A stretch of 64,000 nt of DNA from Cordilura impudica (GCA_963682025.1 OY821517.1:107746972-107810971); one strand, 5' to 3'. Positions 22,079 through 33,574 are shown, numbered from the stretch's first letter. Numbers and translations: made by a program. Notes: generated from the letters alone by a model not told the origin.

Positions 22079-23159
22079 TTTTAGGGGCGTTGCATTCAAA
22101 ATCACTATATGCACGTGTAATGACATTTTGTCATAATTTTTTATATGGTTGAATCACTACATTTATTTACAAATAAGAACATGCCAAAAATAATATATAT
22201 TGAAACCATATTTAAAATATTCCATTTTTTCTAACCTAGTTTTTCACAAATTGGTTTTCGATATTTTGCATAAAACACAATACACAAATACAAAATTTGA
22301 TGCAAATGACATACAACGTGTTTCGTTGGAATGTCACGAATGGCATAGCCTGCTTGTTATTTAAGAATTAAAATTTTTGAAAGTAAAAAGTAGATAATTC
22401 GAGGACTCTGCGCTCTAATGAATTAATCCTTAAATGCCTTTAAAAATACCTTTCGAAATCAAACCAGAAAAAACTCCTAAAACATAGTTTAAGTAACATT
22501 TTTTGAACTGTGACTTCAATTAGTGATAAGCCGAAAAAATAAAATTAAGAATTCTAAATTGAAACTTAAAAAAACTTAGCCCGTAAGGAAACTTCTTTTA
22601 AAACACAAAAGAGTTTTTATGTTACCAGAAATAATTTAAAAAATTTATATAAAATTTCTTATATTTTTTAATTTTAACTTGATTTTATATTCCACTAAAA
22701 ACGGGTAATTTTTGATTAATGGAAAAGTTTGCTAAGCAGTGAGAAATAATGATAAAAATCAGTGAGAAGTAGCAAAATAAATATGTAGAACTCTGCTTGA
22801 TAGTTGATCAACCAAACGAGGGATAGGGGAACACAAAACAATGGGCATACGATTAGGCGGTTTTTCTCTGACACAGAAACAGTAATGAAACATTTTTATT
22901 ATTTAATTATTTGAAAACGCAATTTCAACGAAAAGAAATATTATGTCTCCAATTCTTTGCTAATTTTTTTTTTTTTTACTGAAAAGTACAGATAAACGAC
23001 GGCTATTTTATTTGTCTACATTTGAGTTAAGTTACCAAACTTGACATAGTTTAGTATAAAATTTGTTTACTACTTTCTAATGGTCCATAACTTAAATTTA
23101 ATATAATAGTTTAGACACTGCAACAAAGAAAACCATATTTAAATACTTCTACTACCTCA
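22079..23159. other. No gene seen
   Basis: AT-rich spacer. The last 150 bp up to 23204 may belong to the Transib end described next (AAGTTATGGACCATTAGAAAG-like words near 23080 resemble the 5' region of Transib A). Confidence 0.4.
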
Positions 23160-23204
23160 AATGTTATTACTTTTGACCGCGCTTTCTAAAACTGTACCAC
23201 TGTG
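23160..23204 (-). repeat. Solitary Transib-like terminal repeat
   Basis: On the minus strand from 23204: CACAGTGGTACAGTTTT...GCGCGGTCAAAAGTAATAAC, closely like the 38-bp ends of Transib A (CACAGTGGTCAATTT...AGCGGTCAAAACTC). The partner end was not found; possibly lost, or separated by the piggyBac insertion. Confidence 0.5.
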
Positions 23205-24203
23205 CCTCGTGGAACAGAAATATGTAAATCTTATCTCCTTTTTTAAAACAATTTTTAGGGTTAAATATTAACTGCTTAGCTATCAGAAACTAAGTTTCGA
23301 TTAATAAAACGGTTGAAATTTATTTCAGTTGACAGTATCATCGGTTCAAACAATTGGCTAAGCGGATTTGATACTGAGGCTGTGTAGCAGTAGAAAGTTG
23401 TTTGCGAAGTGGATAGAGTTTATGAGTCCAAAAATGTTGGTGCATATTAAAATGTATTTTATATTTAGTAGCGTATTCGAAATTGAGCATCAGTACATAT
23501 AGTCATTGTATGTGACAGTAAAAACGTAGCATCCCAGCAAAAAACCCAGAAGATATTTTCAGGGGATTCTTGTGTTTTGTAAGACATGCTTTTTGTTCTC
23601 GATACTGTAAAGGAAGCGCAAAGAAATAACTTTAGTACTTTAACTTATTTAACGGCATTCTCGAAAGTAGCTCATTAGGAAGCTCTCTAAGATGAGCCAA
23701 AGAAGAATACACTGCTTTGCTGGGATTAATTTCCTCTTATGTAGAAGCTTTTCAAAATTTGTAAACAAATTACCCAGAAAACTATTATCGTTAACGGCAT
23801 ATGTGTGTTGTTCAAATATGACTTGTTCTTCTAGATTTGTTTTGTATTTAGGCAACGGTATATCTAGACACTCCGCGTTACTTGAATAAGAAAATAAAAA
23901 TAGATATGAAAATTTGTGCGGCGGATTTATTTATGATGTATTTTACTCTAATCTGTCAATACAAGTCCCTTATGATCATACTCAACCCTAAATTCTGTTA
24001 TCGCCATTCGGTTGGTAAATAATTCCTGTCGTTAATTATTATCTTTCGAAATTTTTGATATAAATCATAAACAAAATGTATATTATTTGACCATTTACCA
24101 ATATGCAAACCAATCTTGAAACTAATTGTTTTACATTTAAAATTAAATTTTAGGAATAGGTGGGATCAAATTAGTAGCTTATTGGCCAACTATCGACAGA
24201 TTA
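23205..24203. other. No recognised gene; one unassigned small frame
   Basis: A minus-strand frame 23855-23649 (68 codons, MPKYKTNLEEQVIFEQHTYA...) has unremarkable composition and no motif I know; the frame extends upstream without ATG (SSNAECLDIPL). I cannot say whether it is coding. Otherwise AT-rich. Confidence 0.35.
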
Positions 24204-24436
24204 CACTAGTCTACAAATTTAAAAAAAAAATTACACCAGAAACGAGTCATGTTTTTTAACTTATCTGGATACGCTGAATTAGAATCTGGCATAAAAATAG
24301 GGCTATCAGGTCTTGTCCATTTTTTATCGCATGCTGCCAATACTGTAAAATAGTAAATACTGACACTACAATTTTATAATCATTGATTTGACAGAAGCGC
24401 ACATTCGTTCTAAATCTTCATAATAACATCGTTTAA
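24204..24436 (+). mobile_element. Orphan CACTA-ended family, 5' fragment (copy G)
   Basis: Starts ACACTAGTCTACAAATTT and runs CCAGAAACGAGTCATGTTTT... to CATAATAACATCGTTTAA. It is clearly the same sequence as the minus strand of 33290-33075 (ACTGCAGAAACGAAGCATGT, CAATACTGTAAAATAGTCAA, CTAAATCTTCATAATA). That copy continues through TTTAAGCAT uninterrupted; here the piggyBac at 24437 follows TTTAA and the sequence resumes GCAT after 26892. Confidence 0.7.
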
Positions 24437-24591
24437 CCCCGCTGTTAGTTTAGAAAAAATTACGAATATTAGGTTAATGGACCGTTTGGTCCATACTTTA
24501 ATATTCATACAAAATAATTATTTAATCTTATATTTGTATCTATATTAGATCACTTCTCCCTAAATATTTAAGCTTTACTCAACGCTGGAGA

Positions 24592-25020
24592 TGGGCGCGT
24601 GAGTGAATTTTGGCTCAAGCTCACGCAAGAAATTTTATAATCTCTCATGAATCACTCACTCGAATTTTTCTTTACTAACGCACTACTCACGTCAGTAAAA
24701 TTTAAATAACTCACGCTCACGCGTGATTCACGTGAACCACGCAAATCACATGACCAGAGCAAATCTCTACTCAGCACAGTTAATGTAAAAATTTGTTGAG
24801 GGATTCCCCTTTTTGCATCTTTCTTTACTCAGGATAGCTAATGTAAAACTCTATTGTGAAATTCCCCTTTTTGCATTTTTCTTTATTCAACATAAACAGC
24901 TAATGTAAAAAACCAGTGTGGGATTCCCCTTTTTTGTTTTTTTTTTTAATCAACATAGATTAAATATGTAAAAGACAATTGTGTGATCCTCCTTTTTGAT
25001 TTTTGTTGTAAAGAAGCATA
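24592..25020. repeat. Internal CACG clusters and four tandem 60-bp units
   Basis: 24592-24765 is dense in CACGC/GCGTG words (CTCACGCTCACGCGTGATTC). From about 24775 to 25020 four units of about 60 bp repeat, each with TAATGTAAAA...GGATTCCCCTTTTT...TTTACTCA. Both lie between the element's left end and its transposase; subterminal repeats of this kind often bind transposase, but that is inference. Confidence 0.6.
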
Positions 25021-25095
25021 AATATTTGTACTGCTTGTTTCATTTTGTGAGTTGTTTTCAATAGTTCAGATGCGTTTTTCTTACGACATGGCAAA

Positions 25096-26607
25096 CCAGG
25101 ACCAACTCGATTTGCAGTGTCCAGATGCAATGACATTCTGTCAGCTTTTTTGTTGTTTTTTCCGCCTCCAATAGAAAGAATTATCATCGAAAATACTAAT
25201 AAGTATGGCAGGATCAAGTTTGGTGGCAAGTGGAAAGATATTGATGAAGACGCATTGCGCGCATATATTGCTGTGCTGATTCTTGCAGGCGTATGTCGGT
25301 ATGTCTAATCTTGTTTTTTTTTATTTCAGCAAAATAATTGGCCAATGTAATATCTATTACTGATAGTGGAAAAAATTAAGATGTTCATGGTTTATTTGAT
25401 GCAAAATTTGGTCGCCCCATTTTCCGAGCAATTATGTCTGAAGATACATTTCATATGATTAATGGTGCCATCCGTTTCGATGATGTTTTGAGTCGACGAG
25501 AAATGCGTAGTTGCGATAAATTTGCTCCTGTTCGTGAACTGTGAGACCGTTGGGAACAACGTCTTCAAAAGTTTTACAATTGTCACGTAAATGTCACCAT
25601 TGATGAGCAACTTGTTGCATTTAGGGGGCCATGTAGTTTTCGACAGTTTATGCCATCAAAGCCAGCAAAAATATGATTTGAAATTTTGGTTATCGGTAGA
25701 CTCTAAGTCAGGCTACGTGTTGAAAATACAACCATACCTCGGTAAGCCTAGAAATGCACAGCCTGAAAAGAACCAAGGGCTACGCGTTGTATTGGAACTA
25801 ACAGAAGGCTTGAAAGGGCAAAATATAACAGGCGACAATTTTTTTTCCACTTTTGAGTTGGTAAAAAAAACTTCAGGAAAGAAAACTTACATATGTGGGA
25901 ATATTCCGCAAAAATAAAACATTCATTCCTCGAAATTGCTGACTGTCAAAAAACTCCCTTTGTACCATTCTACATTTGCATTCGATGGCATTGCGACATT
26001 ATTATCATACAGCAGGCACAAGAACAAAGCAACAATATTGATTAGTTCAATGCACAAGACAGTTGCAGTTGATGACAGTGGATTGAAGAAAAAACCAGAG
26101 ATTGTTTCGTATTACAATTTAACGAAAGGTATGTTAGTTTAATGTTCTCCTGTAGGTTCTAATACTTTATCTCTTTTAGGTGGCGTAGATACTGCTAATC
26201 AATGGTTCCTACAGCAGAAAACGCAAAACAAATCGATGGCCAAACATTGTGTTTGCAAACATACCTGATATATCCGCATTGAATGCGTACATAATATATT
26301 CTGAAATCGACGTTTCATGGGCTCCAGCTGATCGCAATCGCAGGAGACCAAAGTTTTTGCGGCAACTAGCACTTTCTCTGGCTAACGCGTATATGATGAA
26401 ACGGACTAGATTACCTCGACAAGAGTTCTCAGCACAGTTATTGAATGAAATACGATCACCATGCATAGTTCCAGCCTCTTCAAATAATACTTCTAATTCA
26501 GTGGCTCGAAATCGTGGAATTTGTAGCTGCTGCAAGTCTAAGTCTGATATAAAATGCTCCATGTGCAGCAAGTTTATTTGCAAAACTAACCGAAAAACAT
26601 GTTGACA
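25096..26607 (+). pseudogene. piggyBac transposase, frame-broken
   Basis: Blocks in order: MSRCNDILSAFLLFF...ENTNKYG (25117), ALRAYIAVLILAGV, then an intron-like gap starting GTATGT at 25299, GRPIFRAIMSEDTF...IRFDD, a TGA stop near 25542, VTIDEQLVAFRG (first catalytic Asp), KYDLKFWLSVDSKSGYV, GKPRNAQPEKNQGLRVVLEL, ITGDNFFSTFE (second Asp), KKPEIVSYYNLTKG, a clean 51-nt intron at 26129-26179 (GTATGT...TTTTAG), GVDTANQW (third Asp), RKTNRWPNIVFANIP, and a cysteine-rich tail (CSCCKSKSDIKCSMCSKFIC). All three catalytic Asp codons and the C-terminal zinc-finger-like domain remain. At least one stop and two frameshifts (near 25670 and 25920) break it, so inactivation looks fairly recent. Confidence 0.8.
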
Positions 26608-26892
26608 ATTATTATAAAACCAACTAATAAATACTTATTTTATTTAAATAAATTTAAAAAAAAACAAAGAAAATATACTATGGACCAAATGGTCCCTTAA
26701 CCAAAGATTCGTAATTTTTTATTTTTCTCAGTCCTGGTTTAAGTCAGAACCTTGAATTTTTATATATAACATGGTTTTATAAAAAGACCACGTGAGCTAA
26801 AAAATTAAGTCACTATATGTGACCGTTCAAAAATTACAAAGGAAGCAATCCAAAAATTGGACCAAATGGGCTTAACCTAACAGCAGGCTTAA

Positions 26893-27980
26893 GCATAGCA
26901 GGGAGATCGCGTGAGATCGTGTGGTGAGTGCCATTTAGCTGAGCTGAGCTCAGAATTAAGCATTTTTTGGGGAATTTGTTTATTGGGGCCTAAGCTCTCA
27001 GCATTTTTTGGGGAGCAAATTTTTTTTTCTTTTTTAAATTTAAATTTTTTTTATTTTTTAATTTAGAAGTACTTTTATAAGACACTACAGTAAAAATGCT
27101 TCAAAAGTAAGCTGCGAAACTGCTTTAAGTTTTTTTTTTTTAATTAATTTGTAGCGTAAACATCAGATATAACGGAATTGTTTGCAAATTAAAGGAATCA
27201 GAACTTTAAAAATTGATTTACTTCATTTAATAAGTGATCACCATTGAGCAGAAATGTCAAATTTATAGAAGTTTCAAAAATGGAAAATGAATGCGATGTT
27301 TGAAATTGTGTCATGTCCGCGTCTGCGCGCCGCTTACTCTTACCGAAATGATACTATTGAAAAGAATACATATTATAAATACGTTTATTGCAGGACAGAT
27401 ATTGAGAGCAGTATGTGAAATTTCTTCATTTGTTATGGGGACTTTTGTTTTTAAAATTTGGGGAATTTATTCATTGTGATGTTATTCCCCAATCTTTTGG
27501 GGAATAAGTTAATTTTTTGTGAAATTTGTTCATTGGGGGCTAAGTATTCAGAGCCTGCTAACCATTACAACCAAGCATGGATTAATTTGAGTGTATGATA
27601 TCTGAAAGTTAAGAATTTTAGTTATTTTAGAGCTTTGGGATATACAACAATTCTGGTTTTTCGTTTTGGTGCATATACGAAAAGTTTATGCTAGCTCCCA
27701 ACTCTAGAGCAGGCGCCATATAATTGTAAATGAGAAAAGCAAGGAGATTCTTAATTGAAACCTGCTACCGTAAAAGATTGTTCTCTTATGTACGTTATGT
27801 TAGGAGAAACTTTTTGTACTATCTCTGGCAATGAATGAACCAACTGACAAAAGTCTTCTGGTAGGGATACTACAGTCGTTTCATGAATTTTACATACCCT
27901 GGAGTCAGCTTGTCTTATCAGTTGGGCCTCAAAATATTATTGTCTCGTTTCACATGAAAACACATGAAAAAAATTCACAA
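26893..27980. other. No gene seen; degenerate direct repeats
   Basis: A word of about 35 bp (GGGGAATTTGTTTATTGGGG then CTAAG) near 26962-26998 recurs at 27515-27550 and partly at 27450-27485. No coding frame in between. 27831-28055 gives a small frame without known motif. Confidence 0.4.
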
Positions 27981-29999
27981 ATAACACTGTGGAACAAATT
28001 CAGGTTAGCAATAGCTAGGTCGATTCTGAGAGTGAAGGATGAAAATAGAGGCTAAATTAGAAAACCCGTATCGCGGCGTTTGTTTATGTTAGTTCGAATT
28101 TTTTTTTAATCGACCTTCGAACTTTGCAGTCAAATGCCGATTTTCAGCATATTGCTTATATGGTTTCTTGGCTACAACTCGTTGACTATTTGATATTTTT
28201 TTAATCTGTGAAAGCCAAATTATTGCTAGAGACCTGTGCAACATCAAAGTATTTTAAAAAATTGATTCAGAAAATTTTTGTGGAGCTTATAAAGCAAAGT
28301 GTTGGAAAAATTATTTTTTTTTCATGTTTTTGAAAATATTTTCCACAAAACTTTTCTTTTTTGCTTTCTGCTTGATCTATAATATGCTTCTCAGTTTCTT
28401 CAATAAATTTCGTTTGAAAAGAAAATGGCCTTAGTCGATAATTTGCGTTAAAAATCCCAAAACCATTAAATAAACAGTGATTTAGGTAGAAGTAATTAAA
28501 AAGGGAATTAGGAATTAGTAAAACAACTTTTTTGTTTTCAACCACCGCACATGTAACAAATTTTTCTTTATTTCGTACAAGCGAACTAATTTCAAAAATG
28601 AAGCTTCAGTTAAGACTCGAAACTCAGCCGAAACTGATGTCTTTTAATTTTCGCTCGGTCGTGATAAAATTCGCTATCAATTTTTTTGGAACTTATTCCA
28701 TTTTGTGAGTGATTTAAGTTAAGTGCATGGGTTTCATAAAAAATAACAAAAAAAAAAAAACTGACAGACCGGGAATTAAATGCATGGCTCGCATTGAAAG
28801 CAGTCATTAAAGGACTTTTGGGTGAAGAACGCAAAGACGACTACAAGCAATCTGTTGCAAACATGTTGGCAGCTTTCGATGAAATTGGGGTTAATATGTC
28901 GTACAAAATTCATCCCTTGTATCAGCATCTTGATCAACTCGCTCAACAGTTGCCAACTGAATCGGATGAGCAAGGCGAACGTTATCACCAAACTGCGCTT
29001 CCATTTGAAATAATGTAATTATAGAGTGTGCATATTTTGAATTCCTAGATTTTCTAATATCTTTGTCAGAGTGCACAATTTAAACATGTTAACGTTTGAA
29101 AACTATTTTCGTTTCAGGTGCAGAGGAAATAAATCTCCAGATGCAATACTCGCTGAAATTTGTTGGTGGTATAAAAACACCTTTGAAGAAGAGGAAGACG
29201 AGGAAAAAAGAGGAAGACGGGGAAGACATAGATGAAATTCCAGAATATCTGTTGGACGAAATTATCGAACTTTCTGATGATGATGATGATGATCAAGATA
29301 TTAGAGAGAGCAGTGATGTTGATCCACAGCCGCCTGCTAAACGGCATCTTGCCAAATCATTAATTTAATTTATTTATTTTTTTCTACTTAAAGCTGTTCA
29401 CAACTAACATTTCAAAAATATATTTTTTTCTATATTTTTATAATTTCTTTTCAATGTTTCTTCAAAACCAACACTGAACAAAATTGGTACATAAAAAATG
29501 AGAAGTATATTAATATTAAGCTGGAAAACGCAAGTTTTGTTTTATGATTGTTTTCTTTTCAAATGACAATTACTGAAGAAACTAAGAAGCATATTATAGA
29601 TCAAACAGAAAGCAAAAAAGACTTAGTTTTGTGGAAAATATTTTCAAAAAGCATGAAAAAAAAATAATCTTTCCAACATTTTGCTTCATAAGCACCACTA
29701 AAATTTTCTAAATCAATTTTTTTTTAAAATATTGGTTATTGCACAGGTCTCTAGCAATAATTTTGCTTTTACAGATTGAAAAAGTATCAATTAGTCGACG
29801 AGTTAAAGCCAAAAAACCATATAAACAATATGCTAAAAATCGGCATTTGACTGCAAAGTTCGAAGGTCGATTAAAAAAAAATTCGAACTAACATAAACAA
29901 ACGCCACGATACGGGTCTTCTAATTTAGCCTCTATTTTCACCCCTCACTCTCAGAATCGACCTAACTTTTGCTAACCTGAATTTTTTCCACAGTGTTAT
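27981..29999 (+). mobile_element. Orphan CACTG-ended transposon with about 450-bp inverted repeats (copy F)
   Basis: Left arm 27981-28440 and right arm 29560-29999 are inverse copies: ATAACACTGTGGAACAAATTC against GAATTTTTTCCACAGTGTTAT, AATCGACCTTCGAACTTTGC against its inverse, TTTTCCACAAAAC and GCTTTCTG likewise. Between the arms, on the plus strand, is coding debris of a protein also found at 30585-33084. Ends CACTG/CAGTG recall the CACTA/Chapaev group, but no 3- or 4-bp direct duplication is evident. Confidence 0.7.
28750..29330 (+). pseudogene. Orphan transposase-like protein, C-terminal part (copy F)
   Basis: From about 28750: LTDRELNAWLALKAVIKGLLG, ...DDYKQSVANMLAAFDEIGVNMSYKIHPLYQHLDQL, ESDEQGERYHQTA, stop at 29018. 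After an AG at 29118 (GTTTCAG) a second piece reads NKSPDAILAEICWWYKNTFEEEEDEE. The order matches the C-terminus coded at 31000-30585 (FLGNNKSENC...MSLKTHFLHSHLDFF...HQDLKKIERNY...LGYHYWTL). Everything upstream of this C-terminal part is absent. An overlapping frame 29096-29368 ends in acidic residues (ELSDDDDDDQD) and may be the true tail after a frameshift. I recall similar unnamed proteins from many arthropods; function unknown. Confidence 0.6.
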
Positions 30000-30584
30000 A
30001 ATAAAATTTCATTCGTGTTCTTGCCGTCGGGGGTACTTAATATTTATAAGAAAATACGCATACGCACCACTTAACAAATGTATGTTTGCTATTGCATACA
30101 GCAAAATAATATGAAATAGCAAATCGCAAGCGTAAAATTGTGCATTGACTTTTTTTTTATATTTTCATCGAAATGGTCCAATAATCGGCGACGATACGCA
30201 CACTTGGTCTCTGATTCATTACCTGAAATATTGATATATAGATCTAATCATAGCTTGCAATTAAACTGAAATTAATTTGTTTAAAACTGCAGACACCATC
30301 TATTATTTTTAAATAGAAATTGTGAGACTGTCGTGGTAAAAAATATTGCTGAATCTAGCTATGCCAATTACATATCATTGATAATAATTTTGCTGATAAA
30401 TAACACTAGCCCACAAGGTTAGGACTGGAGCAACCAAATATTTTTCCTAGGGTAATTTGGTGGGCTGAATTCGAATCTGTAATTGGTTTTTCTCTATCAC
30501 GTCAGGTTTTTGAGATACAAAAAAATTGTTTATATTTGTTTTTTACATGAAAAATCATTAGTTTATTTAAAAATCAATGAATTT

Positions 30585-33084
30585 TCAAAAGTGAATGGCG
30601 TTATTTGAACACCATTTGTAATTTGTTGGTTCGGTTTCATATACTAGAGTCCAGTAATGGTATCCCAGCATGCTCTTGTCCGAAATTCTTTGATAATTTC
30701 TTTCAATTTTCTTTAAATCTTGGTGAGCATGCTCCCCTTGTCGCCTTCGTCGCTCACCGCACCTAGGTTTTGTGGAAAAAAAATCTAAATGCGAATGAAG
30801 AAAATGCGTTTTGAGTGACATCCGTGCTCTTAATTCGTGATAATTTTTCAATAATTCAGCAACAATTTGTTTGCAGTTTTCACTCTTATTATTTCCAAGA
30901 AAACTGCCCATGATGCTCTTGAATCACTTCCAGACTGCACATTCTTTCTCCAATAAGCATTGTGAAAAATTGTCATCATTCAATAGCTTCCTGATCTGAG
31001 GTCCAACGAATATGCCTTGTTTGATTTTAGCATATGAAATTTTAGGAAAACCGCTAACAAATATTTAATTGCTGCACCATCTTTGTCCAGAGCCTTGACA
31101 AAGTTCTTAAAAAGGCCCAATTTTATGTGCAGTGGAAGAAGAACGTCATTTGGATCAATTAATAGTTTATTTGAAATGTTTTGTTTTTCTGGTCAATATT
31201 CAGTTCTTATTGGCCACCCTGTTCTGACGCAATGATGACATGTAACGCGACTATCCCATAGACAAAGGAAAAAACAATATTTTGTGATACCTCTTTGCAT
31301 ACCAGTCAACAGACATATGACCTGAAACAGATTAATTTATAGTTATTAGCGATGGTCTATACTATATATACAAAGAAATTTAAATCAGACACCTGACCGT
31401 TTTATTGAATAACGTCAAAATTTGAGTCAATGATTCCTAACTTTCTAAATTTTTTAGTGTAATCGACCTTTTTCTTATTATATTTGGGATTTGTATTAGA
31501 ATATTCTAATTTGGGCTTTCAAGGTCATGTATTTCCTTAAATGTAAATAAAAGATTAATTTATTTCATTTTTTATCCAACGTTTCTCTGGTATTTTCCAG
31601 CTTCATCAGGGATAATATTTATTAAATCTGGCAACGTTAATATAAGAATGTACAAAAGGAACAATAGTTAGTACAACAGCATGATAAATTATTATTAAAA
31701 ACAATTTTACTTACAAATAATCTTTGGTCAATCTTTATATTTAATTTTCAAAAACATATAATGTCTTTTTATACACCACGACACAAAAACACAAAAAATA
31801 AATTAAAAATAATAAATGCAAAGATAAAAATTAAATATCACAGTAAAATCTATAAACTAATTATCACAGTTGGAGTTAGAAACTAAACTAAATTATTGCG
31901 ATGGTATAATTTGCGTTAATGTTGTCTATGTCATCCTTTTTATTCATTGAATGTTGTTGTTTTTGCTATATTCGCAAACTTTTTAAAGTATATCGTTTAT
32001 TCTCTCGTCTTTCTTTGTCTAAAATGTTAACATTATCAAGATCTGCGGTGTGTCCCTTTTCTAAACAATGCTGTGCTAGAGCTGTTGTTTGTTTATTTTT
32101 TCTAATATCAGCTTCGTGTTCTGCTACTCTTGTATTCAAACTTCTTTTTGTGGTTCCTATGTATACGTCATCACAGCTTTCGTTTGGTTTACCAATGCAT
32201 TTTATTTCGTATACTACATTACTCCTTTTCTTTTTTTGTTTTTGTTCTTGTAACTAACTTTCCTTTGTATAAATGGCAAGACCAATTGTTATTGATGGTT
32301 GTTTAATTCCATTATGCAAAAGAGGAACTTTCGAGCTGTATTTAGAGCCATCAGCAAATAATCTCCATTCAGTTTTGTCATATGGCTGGTTCATTTTTAG
32401 AAAAAAAAATAAAACACCAACATCAGTGCAGTATAGACCAGAGTGTTTCTTTTCAAAATGTGCAGCCAATTCCTAGCTTCTATCTCAATAGATTGTTACT
32501 TTTGTCCCAACTGCAAGGTATTTCCACTGCTGCATGCGTGAAGCTAGTACTTCTGCGTCTTGCTTCATTAAAGGAAAATCCCGAATTAGATCATTCAGCT
32601 CAGCTTGAGTCACTCAATGGCGTACATCATCAGCCTCATACAAACTACTACTGCTGGTGAAAGATGAGGACTCACTGCTCGTAGCACTAAAAACGACTGC
32701 TAATGGATCATTTGGTGGACGTTGAACTGGTTTGGAAACAGATGGGACATTCGCGTAAGTAACTTTTTCTCAATTTTTCATATTGAATCCAGCCACTTTT
32801 GTTTATCAGAAATAACAATCGGTTTGTTGGTTTCTTGACTCTCTCCAAAGTACTGAAATTGAAAAATCAGAATAGATTTTCTTGCCATTTAACTACTTGT
32901 ATAAAACAGTTCTGCAACTATTGCAAAATATTTTCGGAGTCCACAGTTTGTCCAAGCTTCTGACAGCAAAACCAAAATAATGTAGATACGCATTTTTTAA
33001 TGATTCCTATATTGCATATCATTTTTTTCCAACCAAATATTCACCACACACATGGCAAAAATAGCTTGAATCACTAACACACAT
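30585..33084 (-). pseudogene. Orphan zinc-finger/transposase-like protein (copy H)
   Basis: Minus strand, N to C. ATG at 33084: MCVSDSSYFCHVCGEYLVGKK, then HYFGFAVRSLDKLWTPKIFCNSC (two CxxC-type pairs). About 32760-32254: PSVSKPVQRPPNDP, TQAELNDLIRDFPLMKQDAEV, AAHFEKKHSGLYCTDVG, TEWRLFADGSKYSSKVPLLHNG. After the inserted Penelope DNA, an AG at about 31332 (CTGTTTCAG) precedes VICLLTGMQRGITKYCFFLCLWDSR, LLPLHIKLGLFKNFVKALDKDGAAIKYL, IKQGIFVGPQIRKLL and the 30911-30585 frame (GSFLGNNKSENC...HFLHSHLDFF...YHYWTL). Several stops. LFADGSK and the HSHLDF region could hold acidic catalytic residues of an RNase H-like fold (inference). The family looks widespread in arthropods from memory; I know no assigned function. 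No functional protein is possible here. Confidence 0.65.
31540..32254 (-). mobile_element. Penelope-like element fragment with GIY-YIG endonuclease
   Basis: On the minus strand from 32254 an open frame of about 110 codons reads NVVYEIKCIGKPNES, DVYIGTTKRSLNTRVAEHEADI, TALAQHCLEKGHTADLDNV, RRENKRYTLKSLRI, stop. VYEI/DVYIG with R and H in LNTRVAEH is the GIY-YIG (URI) nuclease fold carried at the C-terminus of Penelope reverse transcriptases. An AT-rich 3' region follows, ending near the words CCTGATGAAGCTGGAAAATA at about 31610. The RT domain is missing. It sits inside the orphan gene copy H. The exact 3' end (31500-31560) is unsure. Confidence 0.7.
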
Positions 33085-33295
33085 GCTTAAACGCTACTAT
33101 TATGAAGATTTAGAATAAGTGTGGGCTTATATCAAATTAATAATTGTGAAATGGTAGTGTCAGTATTGACTATTTTACAGTATTGCCAACATGCGTTAAA
33201 AAATGAACAAGCCCAATTTTTATTCCAGATTTGTAAAAAACATGCTTCGTTTCTGCAGTCAATTTTAGTTTGTAAATTAATGTATTTTTTATTAT

Positions 33296-33574
33296 TATAA
33301 ATATTTATTTTGAAGTTATTTTAAACCTGTGATTTATATAAATTTTCCAAAACCATTCACAGGTTAAATACTCTTATATATACTATTAATAAGTAAGGCG
33401 ATTTCTTGTGACCGATGATTTTTTAAACAGTTTTCTCCCGATTTTGACTAAGCGTATCTTATTTCAAATATATTTCTTTTTAGCTGTCCACCAAATTTAC
33501 AGATTTTTATATTTAAAAATTTTTCTGGTATAAAATGCATTTAAAGTTTTCACATAATTAATTTGTTAATGTAT
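33296..33574. other. No gene seen
   Basis: AT-rich spacer between orphan copy H and the RTE element. Confidence 0.5.

Larger units (their letters stand above)
24437..26888 (+). mobile_element. piggyBac element with TTAA duplication
   Basis: 2,452 bp, flanked by TTAA at 24433-24436 and 26889-26892. Ends: CCCCGCTGTTAGTTT and, on the minus strand, GCCTGCTGTTAGGTT (12 of 15 identical). A second inner inverted match: ATTACGAATATTAGGTTAA with TGGACCGTTTGGTCC near 24460-24500, and its inverse at 26675-26715. Carries a transposase pseudogene on the plus strand. The empty site is preserved in the paralogous copy at about 33086. Confidence 0.8.
30404..33295 (-). mobile_element. Orphan CACTA-ended transposon, coding copy (copy H)
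   Basis: Left end TAACACTAGCCCACAAGGTT (30401-30420) resembles the start of copy G (TTACACTAGTCTACAAATTT). The right end near 33280-33295 matches copy G on the minus strand though its first bases are decayed. It encloses the most complete copy of the orphan protein and is interrupted by a Penelope fragment at about 31540-32254. Confidence 0.6.

Noticed and set aside
29096..29368. Acidic 90-codon ORF as a separate gene
   Set aside because: Its DNA overlaps the NKSPDAILAEICWWYKN block of the orphan protein in another frame; more likely the tail of that gene after a frameshift.
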